Positions 26,585-33,321 of a DNA stretch of 33,321 bases are shown here, in pieces. The notes below the pieces were generated by a model that saw nothing but the letters and a program-made list of their open reading frames with translations, had not been told where the DNA came from and searched no databases. The DNA comes from Candidatus Limnocylindrus primus. Lineage in GTDB: Bacteria; Chloroflexota; Limnocylindria; Limnocylindrales; Limnocylindraceae. Location: the NCBI GenBank assembly GCA_003670475.1, contig QWRJ01000006.1:11430-44750 (forward strand). The letters are read 5' to 3'. Within the stretch, counting starts at the first letter, position 1, and every line of letters starts with the position of its first letter. A program made the position numbers and the translations under genes.

Positions 26585-28564
26585 TTATGCCCCCGCACTA
26601 TCGCGCTCGATCTCGTCGATCCAGTCGTCGCCAACACCAGCGCCAACGAGGTCGCGATCGAGGCCGAAGAGTGAACGGATCGCGCCGGTGATCCCCTTCT
26701 TCTTGATCGGCGCTTCATCGAACGCGCCAAAGGCGCGGTAGCGCGCGTAGCGCGCGGTGAGAAGTTCGTTGAGGTCTTTCATTGATTCAAGTTCGTCAAA
26801 GGCGGCGCTCGCCGTCTCCCAGATGGCGCGCGCCAGCGTCACCGTGGACTCTGCGGAGAGCGTCTCAGGCTCCAGGATGATGCCGTCTACTACGCCGAGC
26901 GCCACCTGCTCTGGTGCTGTGATGCGCAGCGCGCGCGCCGCGGCGGGAGCCTTCTCGGAGGTACGGAAGAGGATGGCGGCGCACCCTTCTGGGCTGATCA
27001 CCGAGTAGTAGGCGTGCTCCAGCGCGTAGACGCGGTCGCCAGCGGCAATCGCGAGGGCGCCTCCTGAACCACCCTCGCCCGTGATCACGGTGACGATCGG
27101 GGTGCGGAGTTCGGTCATGCGGCTGATGGAGGCGGCGATCGCCTCGGCGATCCCGCGCTGCTCGGACTCGGGGCCTGGGTGCGCCCCTGGGGTGTCCACG
27201 AGCGTCAGGACGGGAAGGTGCAGTCTCTCGGCGAGCTCAAAGGCGCGCATCGCCTTCCGGTAACCCTCAGGGTGCGGCATGCCGAAGCCGCGACGGATGT
27301 TGCTCTCCGTGTCGCGACCCTTCTGCGTTCCCACCACCACGATGCGTCGTCCATCAATACGTGCAATGCCAGCAACAATCGCGCCGTCATCACCAGCGCG
27401 TCGATCGCCGCGCAGTTCAACAAAGTCGGCGTTCAACGCCTCAAGGAACTCTGCGGTGCGTGGTCGCTCGGGATCTCGTGCGCGGCGCACATGACTCCAC
27501 GCCTCCTCCTCTTCAAGGTGCGGCCCGAGTTCTGGTGCAAGGTGTCGATCACGCTGGTTCTCCAAGATCTGGTCGGCGCGATTCGCCACGCGCGTTGCGG
27601 CCGAAGCAACTGGCGCCAAGACGCTGCCAATCATTGTGCCCGCACCTTGCGCAACACCAGTCACCACGCCACCAATCAGTCCAACGCCTGGAATGTTGAT
27701 CTGCTGATAGAGCGGCACGGCAGGAGCTGGAAGTGGCTGCAACAGACTGAGTGCGCGAATGATCCATGGCCGCAGGTTGCCGCGCGCAACGATCGCATCA
27801 ATGAAGCCGGTCTCCAGCAAGAACTCTGAACGCTGGAATCCGGCGGGAAGTTCGTCGCCAATCGTTCCAGCGGAGACGCGCGCGCCGCTGAATCCAATCA
27901 GCGCGTTCGGCTCCGCAACATTCAGATCGCCGAGTGCGCCAAATGATGCAATGGTGCCGCCAGTCGTTGGATCGGTGAGGAGACTAATGAATGTGCCGCC
28001 GCTCGACTTCAGTCGCGCAATTGCGGCGAGTGTCTTCGGCAGCTGCATCAGCGCGTAGGTCCCCTCCTGCATGCGTGCGCCACCAGAGGCGGAGACAATG
28101 AGCAGCGGAAGGCGGCGTTCGGTGGCGAGTTCGGCGGCGCGCGCCACCTTCTCTCCAACCACGGAGCCCATCGAGCCGCCCATGAAGAAGAAGTCCATCA
28201 CCACAAGGGAGACTTCGATCCCGCCAATGGAGGCGGTGCCGCGGATCGCCGCGTCGCGTTCGCCGGTCAGCTTGCGGGCGGTGGCGGCACGCTCGGGGTA
28301 GGGCTTGGAGTCGGTGAAGACGATCGGGTCGAGGGAGACGAGGCTCGCGTCCAGTTCGGCGAACGAACCCTCGTCCACCAGCTGGGCGATCCGCTCCCGG
28401 GCTGGGACGCGGAAGTGGTGCCCGCAGGATGTGCAGACGCGGAGGCCCTTCTCGAGGCTCTTCTTAAAGAGGAGCTCGGAGCACCCGGGGCAGCGGAGCC
28501 AGAGATCGGGCTCGCCTCCAGGGGTCGCCTTGCGGCGCTTGAACGGGTTGCTAAAGCTCGGCAC
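26585..28564 (-). CDS. accDA: Fused acetyl-CoA carboxylase carboxyltransferase beta-alpha (AccD-AccA)
   Basis: N-terminal AccD Zn finger CPGC...CTSC, SGGARMQEGTYALMQ; C-terminal AccA LVDTPGAHPGPESEQRGIAEAIAASI, GEGGSGGALAIAAGDRVYALEHAYYSVISPEGCAAI; GTG start. Confidence 0.95.
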   Translation of the reverse strand: MPSFSNPFKRRKATPGGEPDLWLRCPGCSELLFKKSLEKGLRVCTSCGHHFRVPARERIAQLVDEGSFAELDASLVSLDPIVFTDSKPYPERAATARKLTGERDAAIRGTASIGGIEVSLVVMDFFFMGGSMGSVVGEKVARAAELATERRLPLLIVSASGGARMQEGTYALMQLPKTLAAIARLKSSGGTFISLLTDPTTGGTIASFGALGDLNVAEPNALIGFSGARVSAGTIGDELPAGFQRSEFLLETGFIDAIVARGNLRPWIIRALSLLQPLPAPAVPLYQQINIPGVGLIGGVVTGVAQGAGTMIGSVLAPVASAATRVANRADQILENQRDRHLAPELGPHLEEEEAWSHVRRARDPERPRTAEFLEALNADFVELRGDRRAGDDGAIVAGIARIDGRRIVVVGTQKGRDTESNIRRGFGMPHPEGYRKAMRAFELAERLHLPVLTLVDTPGAHPGPESEQRGIAEAIAASISRMTELRTPIVTVITGEGGSGGALAIAAGDRVYALEHAYYSVISPEGCAAILFRTSEKAPAAARALRITAPEQVALGVVDGIILEPETLSAESTVTLARAIWETASAAFDELESMKDLNELLTARYARYRAFGAFDEAPIKKKGITGAIRSLFGLDRDLVGAGVGDDWIDEIERDSAGA

Positions 28565-28596
28565 GGAACCTCCCCACTAGAGGGTGATGGTACCCG

Positions 28597-29391
28597 CTAC
28601 GGGGTGGCGGCTCGCACGACTCGGGCCACTTCCCCTGTGGAGATGGCACGCTCCGTGCCGTCCACGCTCAGAATGAGCGCCCCAGAGCTGCCGTCGAATC
28701 CCACCACGCGACCCTGCAGGTGCCCCTCGGCGCCAAGATCCAACTCCACCTCCCACCCATCCAGCAGCTGGCGTGCACGCCAACTCGAGACGTCAAAGCG
28801 ACCAGATCGAAGCGCCGCCAAGCGCCCTTCAAGGCGCGCCACTAAATCGTCAAAAATTGCCTCGCGATCCACGGGGCGACCAGAGGCGAGCTCCAGTGAC
28901 GTTGCCGTTGCGGCGAGGCTCGGGTCCAACCGCGACGGATCGCCACGCACATTGAGCCCAATGCCAACGATCAGTGTTGCGTTCGGACCACCAAGATCCG
29001 AAGCTTCCATCAACGCGCCGCCAACCTTGCGGAATCCGGTCGTCACGCCACCCTCTTCGTTGCGCAAGACCAGATCGTTCGGCCACTTCAGTGCAAGCCC
29101 GCCAATCAGGAGAGCCGCCGCATCTTCCGCCGCATCGGCAAGTGCGAGCGCGAACTCCGCACCAACGCGCCAGGCGCGTTCAGGCTCCGTGGGGAGTGAG
29201 TCGGCGCGGACGGCGAGGCTCATCAGCAGCGAACCACCAGGAGCATCAAGCCAGGTGCGACCGGAGCGCCCACGCCCCGCGCTCTGCGTCTCGGCGCGAA
29301 TCAGGAGCGGCGTTGCTGCACCTGCGGCGAGCCGCTCGCTTGCAATATCGTTGGTTGAGGTGACTGCGTCGAGTCGCTCGACGTGGATCAG
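28597..29391 (-). CDS. birA: Biotin--[acetyl-CoA-carboxylase] ligase BirA (catalytic type, no HTH), probable CTG start
   Basis: Extending the ORF track upstream in frame gives (L/M)IHVERLDAVTSTNDIASERLAAGAATPLLIRAETQSAGRGRSGRTWLDAPGGSLLMSLAV, the conserved biotin ligase N-terminus, then KWPNDLVL, VGIGLNV. Confidence 0.88.
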   Translation of the reverse strand: MIHVERLDAVTSTNDIASERLAAGAATPLLIRAETQSAGRGRSGRTWLDAPGGSLLMSLAVRADSLPTEPERAWRVGAEFALALADAAEDAAALLIGGLALKWPNDLVLRNEEGGVTTGFRKVGGALMEASDLGGPNATLIVGIGLNVRGDPSRLDPSLAATATSLELASGRPVDREAIFDDLVARLEGRLAALRSGRFDVSSWRARQLLDGWEVELDLGAEGHLQGRVVGFDGSSGALILSVDGTERAISTGEVARVVRAATP

Positions 29392-30644
29392 GCGCGAGAC
29401 TCCAAATCAATCGGATCTGGCGTTGCAAGATCAAAGGTGTCGTGCAGCGCCTTCAGTGCGCGATCCGCATCCGCCTGCGCAACGATGCAGGTGATCCTGA
29501 TTTCTGAAGTTGAAATCATCTGAATGTTCACCTTGGCATCAGCGAGCGTGCCGAACATGCGCGCCGCATACCCAGGTGCGTTCTGAATGCCAGCACCAAC
29601 AATGGAGATCTTCGCAACGGATTCGTCAATCTCCAGCGCGCGCGCGCCGATCTCCGCCTGAATCTTCTCAAGCACGGGACGCGCGGCGGCAAGGTCGCTG
29701 CGGCCACAGGTGAATGAGAGGTCGGTGGTGCCGTCGTGCGAGACGTTCTGCACGATCATGTCCACGTTGATGTTCGCCGCGGCGAGTGGATCAAAGATGG
29801 ACTTGGCAATGCCAGGACGGTCGGGGACGGCGACCATCGTCACCTTGGCAACCTTTGTATCTGCGGCGAGCCCGCGAACCTTATTGCGCTGTTCCACCTG
29901 CGTATCCTCCTTGATCTGGGTCCCTGGCTGATCCACAAACGAACTGAGTACCTCAATGGTGACACCGTTCACCCAGCCCAACTCTACGGCGCGGGTCTGC
30001 ATCACCTGCGCCCCCTGGTTGGCGAGCTCCAGCATCTCCTCATATCCGATCACCTGCAACTGGCGGGCGTCCGTGACCACGCGGGGGTCGGCGGTATAGA
30101 CGCCGGTCACATCGGTGAAGATCTGGCAGCGATCGGCACCGAGCGCCGCCGCGAGCGCCACGGCCGACGTATCTGAGCCACCGCGACCAAGCGTGGTGGT
30201 CTCCGTGCCGCTCACCCCCTGGAAACCGGCCACGATCACCACACGTCCTGCGGCAACCTCTTCGCGGACGCGCTTCGGCTCAATGGCGGCGATGCGCCCC
30301 TTCCCAAAGGTCCCGTCGGCGCTGATCCCCGCCTGTGCGCCGCTCAAGCTGACCGCCTCCACGCCGCGCGCCTGCCGCGCCATGGCGAGCAGGGCCGCCG
30401 ATTGAATCTCGCCCGTGGCAAGGAGCGCGTCTTGTTCGCGCGCGCTCGGCAGCACGCCGCCCGTCACCTGTGATGCGAGCGCGAGCAGATCATCGGTGGT
30501 GTCGCCCATGGCGGAGACCACAGCCACCACACTCTTCCCTGCGGCGCGATCCGCCGCAATGCGCGCCGCAACGGCGCCGATCCGCTCCACGTTGGCAACA
30601 GAGCTCCCACCGTACTTCTGGACGAGAAGGTCTGACGCGCTCAC
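29388..30644 (-). CDS. lysC: Aspartate kinase (ACT-domain containing)
   Basis: LLVQKYGGSSVANVERI, FQGVSGTETTTLGRGGSDTSAVALAAALGAD, ACT-like VPDRPGIAKSIFDPLAAANINVDMIVQNV. Confidence 0.95.
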   Translation of the reverse strand: MSASDLLVQKYGGSSVANVERIGAVAARIAADRAAGKSVVAVVSAMGDTTDDLLALASQVTGGVLPSAREQDALLATGEIQSAALLAMARQARGVEAVSLSGAQAGISADGTFGKGRIAAIEPKRVREEVAAGRVVIVAGFQGVSGTETTTLGRGGSDTSAVALAAALGADRCQIFTDVTGVYTADPRVVTDARQLQVIGYEEMLELANQGAQVMQTRAVELGWVNGVTIEVLSSFVDQPGTQIKEDTQVEQRNKVRGLAADTKVAKVTMVAVPDRPGIAKSIFDPLAAANINVDMIVQNVSHDGTTDLSFTCGRSDLAAARPVLEKIQAEIGARALEIDESVAKISIVGAGIQNAPGYAARMFGTLADAKVNIQMISTSEIRITCIVAQADADRALKALHDTFDLATPDPIDLESRA

Positions 30645-31675
30645 TTACCGAACCCCGAGAAGGCCTCAATGCGGACCCCGTCATGATCAACATCAAATCG
30701 CACGGCACCGCCGCCAATCTTCGCCGCAGTTGCAACGCCCTCCATGGAGGCGCTGATCGCATCGACGTGTGACACCTCATCCGTAATCGCAAGCACCGCA
30801 GATCCTGCGCCAGCAAGACAGGCGCTCACCGCACCTGCGCTAACTGCGGCGGCAATCAGATCTGGGAGCGCGGTGTAGCGCTTGGCGCGATACGGCTGAT
30901 GCAGACGATCGTCGGCAAGGAGCGCAAAGCCTGTGACGTCGCCAGACTCCAGCGCGGCAACGCCCGCCGCCATGCGACCAGCGTTATGAACTGCATCTTC
31001 AAGCGGAACCTTTGGTGGAAGCACGGCGCGCATCTCGCTGGTTGGGAGTCGCTGATCCGGAATCATCAGCACGGGGATGGTTGCATCGGGCACCGCAATG
31101 AGGCGCGCCGTCAGTACGCCATCAACGCGCGTGCTCGCCACCAAGCCGCCGAAGATCGCGGCGGCGGCATTGTCTGGGTGACCCTCTTCGTCATCCGCTG
31201 CGGCGAAGAGTCGATCGGTCAGATCGTCGGGGAAGAGATCGGCGCAGGAGCCGGGAAGTTCATCAACAGTTCCAGATGCGCCAGCGAGTGCGGCACCAGC
31301 GAAGAGTCCGCCCACGAAGGCGGCGGCGGATGAGCCGAGCCCGCGCGCCAGCGGGATGCGGTTCAGCGCCTTGATCTCCAGTGAGAGGCGATCGCCGTTC
31401 GGCACGCCTGCAGCGGCGAGGCCACGCACGATCGCCCCCACCGCCACGTTGCGCCGATCCGTTGGGAGCTCGCCGAGCCCTTCACCCTCAATCACGAGCG
31501 AGATATCCCCAGCGGCACCAGGCAGGGCGAAGCCTGATACGCGGACGGTAAGTTCGTTGCGGTAGTCGATCGCCATGCCGAGCACGTCGTAGCCCACGCC
31601 AAGATTCGCAATCGTTGCGGGGACGGAGATCGTCACCGATCGTGCAATCAGGCCCTTCAGCTGCTCGTCACTCAT
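30641..31675 (-). CDS. thrB: Homoserine kinase
   Basis: GHMP motif IPLARGLGSSAAAFVGGLFAGAAL; VPATIANLGVGYDVLGMAID. Confidence 0.93.
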   Translation of the reverse strand: MSDEQLKGLIARSVTISVPATIANLGVGYDVLGMAIDYRNELTVRVSGFALPGAAGDISLVIEGEGLGELPTDRRNVAVGAIVRGLAAAGVPNGDRLSLEIKALNRIPLARGLGSSAAAFVGGLFAGAALAGASGTVDELPGSCADLFPDDLTDRLFAAADDEEGHPDNAAAAIFGGLVASTRVDGVLTARLIAVPDATIPVLMIPDQRLPTSEMRAVLPPKVPLEDAVHNAGRMAAGVAALESGDVTGFALLADDRLHQPYRAKRYTALPDLIAAAVSAGAVSACLAGAGSAVLAITDEVSHVDAISASMEGVATAAKIGGGAVRFDVDHDGVRIEAFSGFGK

Positions 31676-31687
31676 CGCAACAGCTCC

Positions 31688-32758
31688 CTACCAGCCGAGT
31701 GCTGCGCGCACGCCAGCGAGCGTTGCATCCGCTTCGCGAATCTCACCGATCAGGCGCGACGCCGTCTCTGGATCCTTCAAACCGAATCCGGTCATCACCG
31801 CAACAATGCGGCCAGAGCCATCAACACGTCCGGACGCAATCAGGTTGCGCAGACCAGCGATTGGCGCGGCACAGGCCGGCTCCACAAAGATGCCGCCAAG
31901 GCGAATGATCTCTTCTTGCGCGCGCAAGATCTCTGCATCTGTAACTGAATCGATGAGTCCGCCCGATTCGTCGCGCGCGGCGATCGCTGCATCCCATGAG
32001 GCAGGCTTGCCGATGCGGATCGCGGTGGCGATCGTCTCTGGATTGGAAACTGGCACGCCACTCACCAGCGGTGCTGCGCCCGCAGCCTGCAGGCCGATCA
32101 TGCGCGGCCGACGCGTTGAGCTGCCAGCAGCAACCGCATCAGTAAAGCCGCGCCAGTAGGCGCTGATGTTTCCCGCATTCCCCACAGGGAGCGCGAGCAC
32201 GTCCGGCGCATCGCCAAGATCGGCAACGATCTCGTGTGCGGCGGTGGCCTGCCCTGCAATGCGGTGCGGATTAATCGAATTCACGATCTCCACGCCGCCG
32301 CCCCCAGCGCCGAGCTCACGGACGATCTCCAACGCGTCATCGAAGTTGCCGCGAATCGAGATCACTTTTGCCCCGGCGGCAAAGGCCTGCAGCAGTTTCC
32401 CTGCGGCGATCTTGCCAGCAGGAAGCAGCACAACCGCCTCAATCCCCGCGGCGGCGGCGTATGCGGCGGCGGATGCAGAGGTGTTGCCGGTGCTGGCGCA
32501 GACCACGGCGCGGGCGCCAGACTCCAGCGCCTTCGCTACCGCCACCACCATGCCGCGATCCTTGAACGACCCGGTCGGGTTCGCCCCCTCAACCTTCAGC
32601 CACAGATCAGATGCACCAATTGACGCACCCAAACGCGGCGCGCGCACGAGCGGCGTCGCCCCCTCTCCCAACGTGAGCATTGGCGTTGCAGCCGTAAGGG
32701 GCAGCACGGAGCGGAAGCGCTCCATCAGCACTGGGCGGGCGGATTGATCAACACTCAT
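31688..32758 (-). CDS. thrC: Threonine synthase
   Basis: LGEGATPLVRAPRLGA, EGANPTGSFKDRGMVVAVAKA PLP-lysine motif, CASTGNTSASAAAYAAAAGI. Confidence 0.95.
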   Translation of the reverse strand: MSVDQSARPVLMERFRSVLPLTAATPMLTLGEGATPLVRAPRLGASIGASDLWLKVEGANPTGSFKDRGMVVAVAKALESGARAVVCASTGNTSASAAAYAAAAGIEAVVLLPAGKIAAGKLLQAFAAGAKVISIRGNFDDALEIVRELGAGGGGVEIVNSINPHRIAGQATAAHEIVADLGDAPDVLALPVGNAGNISAYWRGFTDAVAAGSSTRRPRMIGLQAAGAAPLVSGVPVSNPETIATAIRIGKPASWDAAIAARDESGGLIDSVTDAEILRAQEEIIRLGGIFVEPACAAPIAGLRNLIASGRVDGSGRIVAVMTGFGLKDPETASRLIGEIREADATLAGVRAALGW

Positions 32759-33321
32759 GCATCACCACGCTTCTTCTTCGCCGCAAGGAACCATGCCGGA
32801 GCCGGCGCGTTATCCGCTGGTGGGAGCTCGCCCCACGACGAACCTTCGCCACCTGCAATCGCAAGGATGTCGCTGATCACGCCACTCGCCGTGGAGCCTG
32901 GTCCAGCACCAGCACCGGCGAGCGTCAGATCGCCAATCAGATCACCAGAAACAACAATCAGATTCCCACCACCAACCGTGGTGCCGAGTCGTGAGTCGGC
33001 AGGAACTTCGGTGACGCGAACGGACAAGACATCCTTTGATGCATCATCGCCGCCGTTCTCCCATGACGCCAACATGCGCAGACGCGCGCCGCGCGAAGCG
33101 GCCGCCGCAATATCGGACGCCTGAACGCCAGTGATCCCTGGTGCGTCATCAAACTGCACATGTGCGAGTGCGGGCCATGCGCCAGCCGCCATGCGCGCCA
33201 AGATCACGAGCTTCGCCGCGGCATCTTCGCCTTCAACGTCAGAGCGCGGATCCGCCTCGGCGTAGCCGATCTTCTGCGCTTCGCCGAGCGCCTGCTCGTA
33301 CGACCAGCCTTCACTCTCCAT
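32755..33321 (-). CDS. hom: Homoserine dehydrogenase, C-terminal part (truncated by window edge)
   Basis: WSYEQALGEAQKIGYAEADPRSDVEGEDAAAKLVILARMA, catalytic-domain signature of Hom; overlaps thrC by 4 nt. Confidence 0.92.
   Translation of the reverse strand: MESEGWSYEQALGEAQKIGYAEADPRSDVEGEDAAAKLVILARMAAGAWPALAHVQFDDAPGITGVQASDIAAAASRGARLRMLASWENGGDDASKDVLSVRVTEVPADSRLGTTVGGGNLIVVSGDLIGDLTLAGAGAGPGSTASGVISDILAIAGGEGSSWGELPPADNAPAPAWFLAAKKKRGDA

Noticed and set aside
28415-29494. 359-aa plus-strand ORF antisense to birA and the accDA 5' end
   Set aside because: Ser/Arg/Pro/Ala-rich without domain signature; the minus strand encodes a recognisable biotin ligase.
1-33321. CRISPR array, transposon or prophage
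   Set aside because: No regular 25-40 bp direct repeats with spacers, no transposase, integrase or phage structural genes seen; content is mostly housekeeping metabolism.

Overview
GC-rich, densely packed bacterial chromosomal segment. Gene content suggests a Chloroflexota- or Actinobacteria-like lineage, but that is a low-confidence inference. No mobile elements, CRISPR arrays, rRNA or convincing tRNAs were seen.

Left part: 3' end of thyX (+), a ~440 bp non-coding gap with inverted repeats, moaA (-), acetyl-CoA synthetase and an IclR regulator (-), divergent crtI-crtB (+), CDF-like / EamA / DUF885 genes (-), a 773-aa protein that looks like a degenerate DNA methylase (-), a TPR protein with an acidic tail (-), and a membrane protein (-). 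These are followed by a divergent (+) pair: a soluble PRC/MgtE_N/CBS protein and an atypical Nramp transporter.

Right part (17.8-33.3 kb, all minus strand): one tightly packed co-directional run hom(partial)-thrC-thrB-lysC-birA-accDA(fusion)-[biotinyl-domain protein without the biotin lysine]-accC-fabZ-[divergent metallophosphoesterase]-fabF-accB-fabH-fabG-LCP protein.

Most interesting candidates: (1) a bacterial BADC-like pseudo-BCCP encoded between accC and accDA; (2) a metallophosphoesterase with altered catalytic motifs in the same fatty-acid operon; (3) an accD-accA fusion with an unusual hydrophobic Gly-rich linker; (4) a split MgtE-type sensor beside an Nramp whose DPGN/MPH motifs are replaced by DAGG/TPY; (5) a likely dead methylase; (6) a 12-bp-period repeat array upstream of crtI; (7) birA apparently starting at CTG overlapping the lysC stop; (8) excess of the HIP1-like palindrome GCGATCGC. 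All calls were made by eye from translations; no searches were run.
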